Origin: Orobanche coerulescens
Lineage: Eukaryota > Streptophyta > Magnoliopsida > Lamiales > Orobanchaceae
Length of the DNA: 64,000 nucleotides
Direction of reading: 5' to 3'
NCBI GenBank assembly: GCA_033398695.1
Contig: CM065815.1
Coordinates: forward strand, 8,612,501 to 8,676,500
Shown here: piece by piece, positions 22,474 to 34,503 of the stretch
How the letters are laid out: the number at the start of each line of letters is the position of its first letter
How positions within the stretch are numbered: position 1 is the first letter of the stretch
Notes under the pieces: model-generated
Databases searched by the model: none
What the model saw: only the letters and a program-made list of their open reading frames with translations
Told to the model about the DNA's origin: nothing
Position numbers and translations under genes: made by a program

Positions 22474-23430
22474 ACTCTATGGCGGCAGATTTGGAAGCTT
22501 AAATTGCCGGCTCGGGTTTGCGTGTTTGCATGGCAGCTTTGTCATGATTGTCTAATGACGAATAAAGAATTGGTACGGCGAGGTTTTACTATCAATGGGG
22601 ATTGCGTTTTGTGTCCGGGTTTGGAGGAGTCTTGCGACCACCTGTTCGCCGCTGCTCACGGGCAAAAGAGGTGTTGGAAGCCTTGCGTTTGCCAGGTACT
22701 TTAAGATTGGCAAATGGGGTTTAAGGATTGGTTTGTCAGGAGGTGCAGAGTTTGTGTTGGTCTTGTGGTGGTTATGGAGATGGAGAAATGAGTTGGTTTT
22801 TTCCATCAGTCAAAGCCTTTACATGTTCGACGTAGCTGGTTGCGACCAAAGTTGGAGGAAAACAACCGTGTGTTCCTCGGGCTTGCGGAGTTGAGGGGTA
22901 CAACAGCGCGTTTAAGGGAGGAGAGGATGATCGGGTGGATTAAGCCGCCGCAGAGAAGTGTTAAACTCAACACGGATGGTCGGGGAGTGGGTAGCAGTGG
23001 GAATGTGGGATTATTGGGTGGTGGTGGTTTGATTAGGGACCACCACGGGCATTAGATTATTGGATTCATTTGTATGAGACAATGAGTGTGTGAGGCGATG
23101 GCGGAAGCTTGGGCAGTTTTAAAAGGGTTGCAATTGGCGTGGGACTATGGCTTCCGGCGCTTGTTTTTAGAGTCTGATTGTTTGCTAGTTGTGGATTATA
23201 TGAAGGGAGGCGAGTTGTCACGGGGACCATTGAGAGGAGTTATCCGAACATGCAAGGAATTACTAGAGCATGATTGGGTTGTTTCGATGGACCATGTGTA
23301 TCGAGAGCAAAACAAGGCGGCTGACTGTCTCGCAGGTTTGTCGCGTCATGTTATGAGTTTGTTTCAAATTTTAGAAGAGAGCCACCCGGATGTGTTAACC
23401 AATCTTTGATGGATGACCACACGGGCCTGC
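22474..23430 (+). pseudogene. L1-type LINE zinc-binding and RNase H region (3' fragment)
   Basis: Continuation of the LINE at 19190-20338. It encodes the zf-RVT region (WKLKLPARVCVFAWQLCHD, GDCVLCPGLEESCDHLF) and a plant-type RNase H with acidic residues in KLNTDG, AEAWAVLKGL, LESDCLL and REQNKAADCLA. Frames break near 22660, 22840 and 23055-23086 (stop codons). The last frame, 23086-23409, is open to its natural stop. No clear poly-A tail is seen before the hAT element at 23496. Confidence 0.85.
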
Positions 23431-23495
23431 GTGTTCCTAGAGTTGTGTCTATTTAATTTTTATTTTTTCTTCCGGGTTTATATCCTCCCATTGAT

Positions 23496-24417
23496 GATAG
23501 TAGTCAAAAGCGGCCGCTATAGTCGCTATAGCGATTAGCAACGCGAAGCGGCCACCTATCGCTATCGGCTGCTATACGCTAGGGGTTTTTGTGTAGCGGC
23601 TGCGAACCACCGCTTTTAGCGCTAAACCAGTTTAGCGGCCTTAGCGGCCGCTAATTTTTTTTTTTTTGAAATAATAAAGGGCCCAGCCCTAATTAACCCT
23701 CCTGGCTCCCTTGTTTCTTTTTCTTCTTCATTATTCTTTTCATTCCTACGTATTTTCCTCCTGTTCCCCTACTCATCGCCGAAGTCCAGACTCCAGTTCA
23801 CTCATCTCTCCCCTTCGCCGTCGCCGCCGTAGGGATTGTTATTCGCCCCCTCCTCTGCTTTTTGAAGTAGTTTTTTTTTTCTTTAGTAATTCTTGCTTCT
23901 TTTTCTTTAGTATAGATTTCCAGATTTCTAGTAATTGTTGCTTCTTTTTCTTTCCAGATTTCAAGTATAATTCATGTATTTTAGCACTGTTTTTTTCTAC
24001 AGGTAGTTTTCATTTAATATTATAGCACTATGTTTTGTTTGCATTATTTTTTTTAAATAATATTTTTTATTTAATATTTCTCAGTTCTTTTAAATAAATT
24101 AGAGCAGGTAGGCAGTTTTTTTTTGGTACACATTTAATTTAATTCTTTAACTAAGTAGTATTCTAACTTCATTTTTTTTTAATTTGCAGATAGTTTTTTT
24201 GTTATGGCAAGTAAAATTCCGAAAAAGAGGTGGATCCGGGATGGAACTAGACTTTGTTTTTACTTTAATGAATTTAGTTATTGCCTTGTTTTATATATAT
24301 CACTTTTTTACAAACTTGTCGCTATATTTGAATTTAGCGGCCGCTATTGTACCGCTATCGCTATATATAAGCGGGCACGTGACTGCTACGGGCCGCTAAT
24401 CGCCATTGACTACTATG
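23496..24417. mobile_element. internally deleted hAT-like element
   Basis: 922 bp with inverted ends (G/C)ATAGTAGTCAA...AGCGGCC. It is flanked by 8 bp duplications CCATTGAT (23488-23495) and CCATTGAA (24418-24425), seven of eight identical. Subterminal copies of AGCGGCCGCTA and GCTATAGCG are typical of hAT. The interior holds pyrimidine-rich leader-like DNA and a start MASKIPKKRWIRDGTRLC at 24204, but no transposase domain. It sits directly upstream of the gene at 24395-28038. Confidence 0.75.
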
Positions 24418-24564
24418 CCATTGAATGGGAAAAAAAACTTTCTCTTTCTATATCTAGCAACCTATACATACGTCAATACATACAGAAATATTAAAACCAA
24501 CTACGTTATCTGAAACCCTCTTAATTTGACCTCCCATCTCGATTTTCGAACCCTAATCCCACAG
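24361..24564 (+). promoter_or_regulatory. putative promoter and 5' UTR exon of the plus-strand gene
   Basis: CTATATATAAG at 24361-24371 is a good TATA box and lies inside the right end of the hAT element. Transcription would start about 30 bp later, near 24395. The leader exon would end at CCACAG|GTAAAC (24564/24565). The TATA box and the splice donor are seen directly; promoter use is inferred. Confidence 0.45.
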
Positions 24565-27500
24565 GTAAACTTCCTGTTTCCTTAATTTTGATACTCAATC
24601 ATTCTGTTTATAATTCGTCGTTTTCTCTCTCTACAGTTTTTTTATTCCGGTTATCCTGTGAAAAACCCTAACTTTTGCTGCCTTTGCTCCTTTGAACCTT
24701 ATTTTGCATTTTGAAGTCATAATACTTCAAAATTCTAACTTATTGTACATGGGGATTCGATTGATTTTAGGATTCATGACATTTTCCTTATCAGGTATGC
24801 TTTGATTCTGACTTCGTTTACTTGTTGGAACGTCAAATTGCCCTCTCAACTTATTTGCTCTTTGGGTTCTTTGCGTGATTGAGTTAAGATTAGCTCATTT
24901 GCAGTTATTTCCTAGTTTAGATGAATGTTTATTCAGTAAACAAAGTTGGGGAATATGTGCTATTCGTGTAATCGAGTTTTCATGTGTTTTAAGCAACTGG
25001 TTCAAATTTTATGAAATTTTTCGTTGATGTTGTTGGAGTTGATAATCATGGGATTGCCCTTCTGATTAACCGTGATGACAGATTGATGGCTGAAGTAATC
25101 AATAATGCTGTTCCGCGTGTCGTAATTGGGATTGGATGCTTATCTTATTTTATTTTGGAAATGATTTTGTTCTTTTGCATTAATGTCAAAAAGATGGTTT
25201 TTTTTCTCTTTTTTTTTTTTGCTCTTCCTGTAATTTTGTGTAAATAAAGCTGAACTTAACTGATATATTAATATTGACATGAAGAGTATGACCGAGGATT
25301 GTATTTTTACGATTTGAGACTGAGTTGAATATTCCCATCTGTTGACACCGAAGCATAGAGACTAGAGTGGTTCATTGTTTCCTGAGATACAAACCGAATT
25401 AAACCTGGTAGCATAACAGTACTTCACATTCATTTTCTTCTTTGCAAATGGGACAAATATCACAATCTATGTTTCTCATTACCTGAGAATTGTTCGAACA
25501 TTCCTCTATATACATTCTTGTATCACTTTGAGCGATTATTTTATTGTACTCGCAATATCATTTGTAATTCGGTGAGGTTATCTTGTACTCGGAAAAACAA
25601 GAGTGATTGAAGTTGTGGTTGTTCTTGGGCCCGGAAATCAAGAAATTGAAGTTCGACAAATTGTAAAGAGTTGGCACTGAACTATAAAGTGTATTCATTT
25701 TTGAGAAAAAATCCTAGTCGACAACGCTAGGTAGGGGACGTAGGCTTTTGGATAGCCGAACCTCTTGAACAATTTCTTGTGTTGTTTTATTTTCGCACTT
25801 TTCCGTTACTCCTATATATGCTTTCGCACGAAAAGAGTTCAAAACTCTACTCCACACTATTCAACCCCCCTTCTAGTGGCGGTACCAACTCAACATAAAT
25901 ATCATTAATATTTTAATTATTTATTAATAATAATTATATTTATTAAAACAAATAGTTATTTTATTATTTTTTTGATTTTTTTAAGTAGAAAATAAAAAAA
26001 TAATGCTCACGAGCTCTCAGGATGATGCTCGGCCCGAGCTCGAGTTTGGATTTTGCTGCTCGCTCGAGCTCGAGTGAACAGTAACACAAGCCTCGCTCGT
26101 TCAGGTCAAGACTCGGCTCGGCTTGTTTGCGGCCCTATTCACGTCACACCTGCTCTACTCTTTATTTCATCCAACTTATTTGTTGGAATACATCATTCTT
26201 GCTTCTTTGCTTTTTTCCATTGATATTTGACTAGTACCACATGCATGATTCTGATTAAGAATGTCTTCCAATAATCAGGTGTGACTGAAATGGCAACTTG
26301 TACGAAAGAGGACCCAAAAAATCAATCACAGCCTCAATTACTGAAGTTGGACAAGGCATTCAAATTGGTAAATTTTCTCTAAAAACCTCTTTTTTTTTTT
26401 TTGGGAAATTACAAGATATCCCAACTTTATTTCAAAGTAACAAATACCCCATTGATAGCTGGTTCCGTTACACAAAATGCACGCTCAATAGGGGACTTCT
26501 GAAGACGCTCCAAACGTCTTGGGGCTACTAGGGTGTTATTTGTGATTAAAAGATAACTGGGTTTTTCTTTAATTAGGTCAGACTTCAAGGGTAGCTTTTG
26601 CAAAATGAAGTAACGTTTGCTTTTTTTTTTCTTTCTCCGCAGGCAGAACAGTGGGTTAATAGCATGAGTAAATCCTCGGCAGACCAGAAATCAATTTCAG
26701 TAGATTTAGAAGGGCGCCCGTCTAGGTCTGTACATCCTCATTTTTTAGAAAATTGCTTCATTGTGTAAAGGGGAAACAACCATTACCCCAAACTTTGCAA
26801 GTTTGCACTTTGCCCCCCGAAAACTAAGGTTTTGCTGTTTTAAGGTCATTTTCTGTTTTTATTTTCGAAAACACTAAAAACGTGTTCTTTTTATCATTTT
26901 CGAAAATGCTATTTGGAAAACAAAAAAAATATTTGTACACAAAACGCAAAATGCCCAAAACCTCGTTTTGAGCGTTTTGTTTTGTGTGTATTTCAACAAA
27001 AAAATCTTCAAAATGCTCAAAATACATTTTGAGTTTTTTTTTTGGAATATCCTAATTTGTAACTAAGTCTAAAATAAAGATTTATGAATTTAATATTAAT
27101 ATTCCAAAAAAAAATATTTTGCAAAATAAATTTAACAGAACGCGTTTTCAACAACTTTGAAAACAAAAATAAAAACAGAAAACATAAAACGTTTTGCAAA
27201 ATGAAAGTACAAAACAAAATACAAACAGAACGCCCCCTAATATTTTCTACACTTAAACCCCCTAGACTTTGCGTTTTTACATATTACCCTATGAGGCGGA
27301 TAATATTACCCTATAAGCCACCCACACGTTTGTGTTTTTGCGGAACTTGATCACAAATCACAATGCATTGTTCGACGACTTCTATGATTTTCCAGATAAA
27401 TGACCCTAACATGGGAAATGACGTATTACTCGAGCTTTGTGTTTTAAATTAACAAAAAAGTCCTTGAGAATGCGGCATGCGGTGCACGTGATCAAGTTCC

Positions 27501-28038
27501 CGGTAAAAGAGGGCTTATGGGGTAATGTGTAAAAATTAGGTGTAAATATTCTTTCAAATTATTAACTTTTGATAAGTTGCATTAATAAATAATTAAACAT
27601 GTCAATAGTCAAAGTTAGGCATTAGCAAGCGTGAAAGCTTAAACGTTGCAAATAGAGGAAGTCAGAGTTTTTAGGGTAAAGTGCAAACGAGAAACCGCAA
27701 AGTTCGGGGATTTAAAATGTTGTCCTTTCGGTGTAAATTTATGAGTAACTTCACTGCTTTTGATATTCATTTGTAGGCTTGGTATTGGTGCAACTGTTCC
27801 GAAAGAGTCTAGAGTCGCGCATTCCAATAATCCCGTCGAGAGAAAATTGTTGGCCAAGCTGTACGCTGACAAAAAGAGAGCGATGATGAGAGCTGGAGAT
27901 TTGGCGCCTTCTGCGAAAGATGGAAATGTCGATGAGGAGAGTGATGAAGAGGAGTCGGAAAGTAAAACGAGATCTTTTGGCAAGAAGAGACCTCTGGGTT
28001 TTAATTCACCTCTGCACGGGAACAATAAGCGTCGATAA
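24395..28038 (+). CDS. small nuclear gene of unknown function, about 140 residues (DUF3245-like?)
   Basis: Three coding exons join in frame through GT-AG introns: 26290-26367 (phase 0 end), 26643-26725 (phase 2 end) and 27777-28038 (stop TAA). A non-coding 5' exon ends at 24564 and a 1.7 kb intron follows. The protein starts MATCTKEDPKNQSQ. It has a central AEQWVNSMSK helix and a conserved-looking core EGRPSRLGIGATVP with NNPVERKLLAKL. It ends in an acidic stretch (DEESDEEESESK) and a basic tail (KKRP, NNKRR), so it is probably nuclear or nucleolar. The core resembles small eukaryotic proteins of the DUF3245 type, but that name is from memory. No membrane segment or signal peptide. The introns are loaded with transposons while the exons remain open, suggesting a functional gene. 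Convergent with the TRM gene. Confidence 0.78.
25480..25890 (+). mobile_element. copia LTR fragment (R-U5) in intron 1
   Basis: Contains GGTAGGGGACGTAGGCTTTT, TAGCCGAACCTCTTG, TTTTATTTTCGCAC and ATTCAACCCCCCTTCTAG. These match in order the 3' half of the LTR of element E (GAGAGGACGTAGGCTCG, TAGCCGAACCTCT, TTTATTTTCCGCAC) and the typical end of SIRE/Maximus-like LTRs. A decayed fragment. Confidence 0.6.
26010..26150 (-). mobile_element. hAT-like MITE fragment in intron 1
   Basis: Rich in GAGCTCGAG and GCTCGGC, ending GGCTCGGCTTGTTTGCGGCC. In reverse this is the GGCCGCAAACAAGCCGAGCC end of a widespread plant repeat. Related to 18397-18530. Confidence 0.5.
26770..27730. mobile_element. MULE-like TIR element filling intron 3
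   Basis: Left end GGGGAAACAACC...CCCCAAACTTTGCAAG and right end ...GCAAAGTTCGGGGAT...GTTGTCCTTTCG form inverted repeats of about 55 bp, including TTTGCACTTT/AAAGTGCAAA. The 7 bp GTGTAAA flanks both sides (26763-26769 and 27731-27737). It contains the dispersed repeat at 26870-27240, so it may be composite. It occupies most of the intron between exons 26643-26725 and 27777-28038. Confidence 0.65.
26870..27240 (+). repeat. dispersed repeat, second copy of 8448-8812
   Basis: Strongly similar to 8448-8812 over about 360 bp, here inside the MULE-like element of intron 3. The right end CAGAACGCCCCCTA may be a true terminus. Confidence 0.65.
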
Positions 28039-29313
28039 TCCGCATATTGTGTATGGAAGAGTGATATTTTTAAGCTCCAGAACTAGTTGAAGACACTATT
28101 TCATAATTGTAGTAAAATGTGAATGGGATTGCATTGTTCTGTAACAATTATGTATTCCTTATCTATTGAAGTTGTTTATAGTATGTTTGCCTGTTTATTA
28201 TATGGTTATTAAGCTTATTTAAAAACCGTGTTTGGTACGTCGTAAGTCAGCATGTAAGCTAGTTATCTTATTAGCTAGACTGCCAAACACATTCTTCATA
28301 TTGGGCAAGATTCATCTTAAGCCCCATTTGATATTACTTAACTTTGAAAATAATCAACTTTTTAATGAACTTGAATTGAATAGTATTTATGCAAAAATCA
28401 GTTTTTTCTAAAATTTATGGGTTACTGACAGCAAATTTGGAAACAGCATTAGGCTTTTAGAAGCTGATATTATAAAAAATACTGAAAATTAATATTTTAC
28501 ATTTAGAAAATAATATTTTTTTAAGTCGCAACAATACCATGTTAGGCCTTAAGCCCCTTAACAATTATTTTTACAAATTTGGAAATTATTAAAAATATGA
28601 AAATTATTTTGAAAAATTAGACAATTAGTGGACCCCGACAGCGGACATTATTTAAAAATCTTATAATTAATTAAAAAAAAAGCTGTTGGAAATGGAAATG
28701 AATAATTGTCAAAAGACAGAAAGATTGAATGAATACATCTGTTCGTGTACATGTTTACATTACATATATGGACAACGTTTTCTTTACAAACCCAAACCTA
28801 TGTGCAAACAAAAAAAAAAAAAAAAAAAAAAAAACAGCTCCAATAATTAACACAACAAAACTAAACACACCAATACCTGGAATAAGTAGACTCCACATAG
28901 AGTAGTATGAGATTTTTTTTTCTTTTTTGCCAATTCTCCCAAGGAATAATTATAAAAACCACCCTCAGGTTCAGAGTATTTACAGAGAGACCAGAAGAGT
29001 TTCAAAATAACGAAAAAAACTCGTCAGGTTTGATCTCATCCCACATTCTACCCCTTCGTAAGCAAAAAAATATTTCGAAAGACCCCATTACATTTATAAG
29101 GAATATTACGGTTATCATCTTAAATCTTTGGGAAAACAAAACCTCAATTTTTTTTTTGTAATTTTGAAAGTTCCTTGGGTCCTTTCGTAAATACCCAAAC
29201 CCTGATGGGGTGGTTTCTGTAATTATCCGTTGAGCCTAATCTAAATGCAGGAGACACTCGACCATGAATTAGTTCGAAGCAAGTCGTTTATTATACTCTA
29301 CGAATCGGTAAAC
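28039..29313. other. intergenic region between convergent genes
   Basis: Holds the 3' UTRs of both genes. 28225-28300 is a small foldback (GTGTTTGGTA ... TGCCAAACACA). A poly-A run of roughly 28 bases lies at about 28808-28834. 28944-29228 has inverted ends (AATTATAAAAACCACCCTCAGG and the complement of CCTGATGGGGTGGTTTCTGTAATT), a MITE of about 285 bp in the 3' region of the TRM gene. Confidence 0.55.
28944..29228. mobile_element. TIR MITE in TRM gene 3' region
   Basis: Imperfect inverted ends of about 40 bp with the recognisable AAAACCACCC / GGGTGGTTT motif. Related motifs occur at 29985-30010 and 30785-30830 within intron 5 of the TRM gene. No coding capacity. Superfamily not determined. 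Confidence 0.5.
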
Positions 29314-32300
29314 TCAACACTCCGAATTATCATATCCAAAGCTCAGTACGATTTCTTCCACCAATTCATTGAAAATCATCTCCTCCATATCGTAGACAAC
29401 AAACTCAATATCCGATCGGATATTCATCCAGTTTTTGGATCCGGCCAAGTCACTTCTAACAGTGTGGTCGAGAGAGTGACACTGTAAATTCCGAGAAAGA
29501 AGCAGTTCGACTACTCCCCATACCTCGTAAATAAGATCCATCCCCTTCGGGACCCGTCGGGTATTAGGTTTGACGTTCGGAAAGCATCCGAAATAACTCT
29601 CGCACACCTCTTTTAAAGCTTCATTAGCACAGTCAAATAGTAGCTTCTGATCGTAACGGGGTCGGCTGGAGAACAACTCAACCTCTTCGAATAACGATCG
29701 GTCGAGGATTTCGTACAGAAAAATCCACCTCAAGAGAAATTCGTCCCAGTTCAGACCCGAACCGAGCAGCACGGCCTCGACATACTCGAAAGCGGATTCT
29801 TCATCCTCGAGCGAGATTCTCGTACAAATGCCCTGGTCGTTAATGGAAGATTGTTCTTCTTCGAAACGGATATGCCGCGGTTGGATATCCTTTTCAACTG
29901 AATTTTGGAAAATAAAAAATTATGTGTTTATTTAGCCAAAAAAAACCATTTTTTCGAGTTTCTTTTTCTTTAAATAAGGATATTTGCAAAAACTACCCCA
30001 GTTCAGTCTAATTACCAAAAAAAGAAACACAATTGTCTTTTAAAATTACAAATACTCCCTCCGTCCACAATCAATGTTCCCTTTTTGCCATTCTGGTATG
30101 TCCACAAAAAATGTTCCCTTTCTATTTTTAAACACTACCCCACAATACAATTTACTAAAATATTCTTATAATTTTTATATATTCACACATTTTACCAGGC
30201 TGACCCACATATTAACATTAAATTACTTTTAATATGGGACCCAAACTCCACTCACATCACATTCACCTAACATTTCTTAAAACCCGAACCCAAAAAGTTG
30301 GGGAACATAGATCGTGGACGGAGGGAGTATCTTATATCCTCTCGAGGGCGCACTTTTGTAAGATGAAAACAAATGTGAGGGTGTATGTTTATTTTAAAAA
30401 GATAACTGTTTTTTTTAATTAGGGTAAACTTCAGGGTTAACTTTTTTAATAGGCTAAAAGATTGTTCTTCTTTGAAACGGATATGCCGCGGTTGGATCCT
30501 TTTCTACTAAATTTCCAGGAATAAAAATTTATGTGTTTATTTCAGCGTGAAAGACGGCACACAGAAATAAAATATACGATTTTTTTTTTTTCATTTTTTT
30601 TTCTTTAAATAGGGATATTTTTGAAAAAACTACCCAAAGTTTAGTCTAGTTACCAAAAAACAGAAAATACTTGTCTTTTAAAATTTCAAATATCTTAAAG
30701 CCTCCCGAGGGTGCACTTCCGTAAGATGAAAAAAAATGTCAGGGTGCAAGTGTAATTTAAAAGATACTTTTTTTTTCCCTGTAATTAGGCTAAACCTCGG
30801 GGGTGGTTTTTGTAACTAATCCTTGTTCAAAACCTAACCTGGGTGAGATATGGTGCTTGCAGGGCTTATATCGTCATCTGTGAATAATGGCTCGAGAACG
30901 GACATCGGACTGGGTTGCTCTATTTTGTTAATCGCACCATCAGAATCTTCATATTCTGTGCTTGCCCGATCTTGTGAGGCGGACATTGTTGAAGAAGACG
31001 ATATTTGATCTTCTTCAGATAAACACTAGACAAAATTCCACAAGTATAAGAAACATTTCAACAAATATAAAAACAAGAAAAAAGAAAAAAAAACAGCATA
31101 ACTTATCAAAAACAACACTCCCCATTTGATTTCATTCCCACCAGGTGAGCATTCTTTTCTTTTATATTAACCAGTTTCATATTACTTGTCGTTTTTGTTT
31201 TTGTTTTCAGATTGAACTACGACCCTAAATTATCTCTCGAAATATAATGGCAAAAAAGTATTACAGAATTATACTATACCAATATTTTTAATGCGATCTA
31301 ACAGTATAATTTGTAAATTTTAGGATTACCTTTTTTGAGATGGAGTGCTAATCATAAAATGGACCCCAATGCTGTCGAGTTTTCACATGATTACACACAT
31401 AAAACATTGAAAATAGCATCCAAAAGACAAACAAATATAATCCCATATTTGTCCATACATATTCTAATTTATAAACTTAGGCCAACTCCAACAATGTGAG
31501 TCTTGGTCTTATTTTGTGACGTTTCATCTCCGCACAAAAATGTGGTGCTGCCTTGGAATACATTTACAATATCTCCGGGATCAAGACCCAGGACGGGACC
31601 ACTCATCACTCTCATCACCACTGGCGGATCCACATGTAAAATAGGGGGGAGGTGCCTCCGGTCAATATTTTCATGAGACCAGTTTTTCAATGTATTTTCA
31701 AGGCTGGAAATACTTTATAGTTTACCTTATCTCCTTATAATAGGAAAAAAAAATGCTTATAAATTTATAATAGTTTTTTCTTTTATGTTAATTACATGTG
31801 TGGCACCGGTCGTCGGAGGTTCTTGATCCGTTACTGCTCGTCACTCCAGATATTTTGATAAATAAAATAAATATAAGACACTCAAAGTAGTTGTTGAAGA
31901 TGAGAAATGAGTCTTATGTTAAATGGATTTAGAACCTAATTTATAGGACTATGGTTGGTGATGCTCTTATGTAAAACCAATAAATTTTCTCAAAATTCAT
32001 TTTCCAACACACAATCATACAAGGCCTCAGTGCTCATATGTTGTTGGCTAGGCTTACAATACATTTTCAGTCTAGCAAGAGCCAAAGGATGGAAATTTAC
32101 CGATTTTACGCACGAGGAAGCACTTTCTTCATTATCGACTTCTCTATTGTCCTCATTCTGAGTATCTCCACCAATGGGATTAATAGATGTTCTATCAATG
32201 ATCTTTTCTTCTTCCTGAGACACTAACTCAGTGGTTTGTTCGATCCCTGCAGATTGAACTGTATGTTAAAAAAAATATTCAGGGTTTACCAAATAGTTTA

Positions 32301-34275
32301 TTAGGCCATAATAGTTACATTTTAGGAGAAAAAGTGGAAATTTACCTTCAGAAACTATATTATTATCGTTATTAAAGCACTTAATTTCTAAAGAATATTC
32401 TTGATCATCTCCAAGTGAACTGTTAACGTTCACATTCGAATATGGTACATTGTCCTCAGAGTCACCACCAAAAATGCATTGTTGACTTTCCAAATTCCGC
32501 ATTCTTGGACTTGTGTTATCTTTTAACGTGTCACGTGGAGATAATCTCGTTTGAGCGGTTATAAAGATATCATCACCGTGCTTTCCAGGGCTAAGGCAAG
32601 GCGAACAAGTATATTCAGGAAGAGAGAGAATCCTACCAAGGTGTTTGACCGAATTATTCCCAGACATATACTTTGTATTCCCATCTCCACCCTTCATCAT
32701 CTCAGATAAATGCTTCTTAGCCTCAATATAAATGTTAGATCCTCCACGTCTTAAATTTTCCGAACAATCGTCCTTTAACTTACCAACTGGCTCACCCTTC
32801 TTGAAGCTAGGAGAAGAAGATAAAGTAAACCTTTCGGTATAGAAATGGTTCCTATTCGGAGAACTCCACCCGAAATTTTCTCCTTTCTCGCCATTATAAC
32901 CGTTCGAAGGCTTAGGAGAAAATTTAGTAGGCGAAACCCCTCGACTCTCCTTTCCCATTGCATGCCTTAGCTTTCTTTTAATTTCAGTGAAAGAGAACTG
33001 ATGTGTGTTTCTCTCATTCTGCAGCTTATTACTATTATCCATAATATCGGTTTGCGGGCTTTTCGGTCCTGTCAAGCCGGGCTTCAAAATGACGATTTCA
33101 TTCGGAGATTGACAATCCTTATTATTTTCTCTTAAGGGATAGCTTTCGAGAGACTTGCTCCTCCTTCGAAAAAAATTTCGATTCTTACGGCCACACAACT
33201 GATCAGACTTTAAGTTTGCTGGCTTCTCTTCTGACTCTCTACCTAATCGAGCATATTCAGAATTCTGAATGTGATTAAAAATTTCGGAGTTCGGATCCTG
33301 TAGTAATTTCAAGCATGATCCCTTGTTTAAACTTAATGTATTCAAAGCATCCATTAGCTCTTGGGAGCAACAATTGTTCCCTTCTTCGCGAAAACACTTG
33401 CTCTTACTAATTCTCCGTTCGATAAACAGTTTTACTGCTTGAACTAACTTCTCTTCATCAATATCAATGTCAACATCGTGCTTCAGGGAGTTTATATTTG
33501 TCTCGTTGATATTTGCCAGCTCTTCCAATATTCTTTCTAGGTCGAGATTATCATCGGACAGCTTTTGCTCGCAGACTCTGTCAAGATCCATGTCGTTAGA
33601 CTCTGCAGAGCTTCTTTTTGTCTTTTGATGCTTTTTTATATGATTACCAGATTTTAGTTCTGAACCGGTTTCGGAATCATTTGGTTGCTTTGAGCCTTGC
33701 TCGTCGAACATCTCTTCTTCCATGAGTTCCTTCACACTTGGTTTGGCTAAATCATCCATAGGCATGCTACTTTCTTCAGTGTCCTGATTTAGTAACAAAG
33801 ACAATTAGTATGATAAAGGAAAAAGTGATAATTCAAAAAACAGACTTGAGAGGTTTGGTCTAAATCCAAAATAACCCAATTATTTTTCCAAATTACAAAA
33901 TAGCGCTTCAGTCTTTTCCCCTAAAGTACACCCCAATTGAAAGTGTAATTAGTAAAATACACAGAGAATATGAAGGGGGCATTTCGAATTTGTAATTTTG
34001 AAAAATTATTAAGTTTGCTAATTTCTTGTTGCTTTTAAAATATTTAGACATTTAGACTAAACATTAAGGGTATTCTTTTATACTTGATCTTAAAAAAAAA
34101 AATCTTAATTTCAAGTCAGGCAGAATATTGTGTCACATACCGCTGAACTTTCACATTTTGCAGTCGGACTAGGTAAAATTGGACGGTTACTCGAATGTCC
34201 AGCGCCTGCTAAGCACGGGATGGGGTTGGTTAAATACCAACGAATCCAAATACTAACGTTTTTTTACATATACTT

Positions 34276-34323
<48 letters not shown>

Positions 34324-34503
34324 AGACAGAGAGAGAGAGAGAGAGCTCTTACCAGCAGTTTGCTTGCTCACTTGCTTTCTATCAGCAGGCAATCTTTTAG
34401 TGGATCGACCATTGCGGAAGTGAAATACGTTAATTATACCCGAAATGCAACCAGCCCGGTCTGTTTCATGCCGTGAAGAGCGTCTTTTTGATCTCTTAGC
34501 CAT
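29314..34503 (-). CDS. TRM-family protein (TON1-recruiting motif; TRM13/14/15-like), 860 residues
   Basis: Six exons on the minus strand join in frame: 34503-34353, 34205-34141, 33783-32346, 32258-32101, 31025-30839 and 29897-29314, total 2583 bp with stop. All introns are GT-AG. The N-terminus MAKRSKRRSSRHETD ... GIINVFHFRNGRSTKRL is typical of the TRM13-15 subgroup. Exon 3 carries KPSVKELMEEEMFDE, IVILKPGLTGPKSP, YIEAKKHLSEMM and LGRILSLPEY. Exon 5 has EQPSPMSVLEPLFTDDD. Exon 6 (residues about 667-860) is the DUF4378 domain (ESAFEYVEAVLLG, NWDEFLLRW, NEALKEVCESYFGC). TRM proteins recruit TON1 and PP2A to cortical microtubules and affect division plane and cell shape. This gene's own role is inferred from family membership. 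No premature stop was found, so it is probably active. Confidence 0.92.
30055..30327. mobile_element. Stowaway (Tc1/Mariner) MITE in TRM intron 5, TSD TA
   Basis: 273 bp with ends CTCCCTCCGTCC and GGACGGAGGGAG and target duplication TA, the Stowaway signature. The neighbouring duplicate segment (30680-30705) reads AAATATCTTA without the element, giving an empty site. Confidence 0.92.
30459..30800 (-). repeat. tandem duplicate of exon 6 start and adjacent intron 5
   Basis: 30459-30540 repeats 29845-29930, including the acceptor region and the first ~50 bases of exon 6 (GAAACGGATATGCCGCGG). The similarity continues across intron DNA to about 30800, matching 29930-30054 plus 30328-30440. The duplicated exon start has a 2 bp deletion that would shift the frame, so it is a decoy exon. 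Confidence 0.75.
31480..31966. mobile_element. Tourist-like (PIF/Harbinger) MITE in TRM intron 4, TSD TTA
   Basis: 487 bp with ends GGCCAACTCCAACA and GGTTGGTGATGCTC, inverted-repeat related, flanked by TTA (31477-31479 and 31967-31969). Non-coding. Confidence 0.7.
34276..34346. repeat. (TA)n and (GA)n microsatellite in TRM intron 1
   Basis: A TA tract to 34320 followed by GA repeats, ending a few bases from the exon 1 splice donor at 34352-34351. Length variation here could affect the short 147 bp intron. Confidence 0.9.

Noticed and set aside
22552..22806. 84-residue minus-strand frame
   Set aside because: Antisense to the LINE zinc-binding region.
25011..25247. 78-residue plus-strand frame between hAT element and the gene
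   Set aside because: Falls in the large 5' intron. Hydrophobic tail comes from T-rich DNA, and no splice sites connect it to the coding exons.
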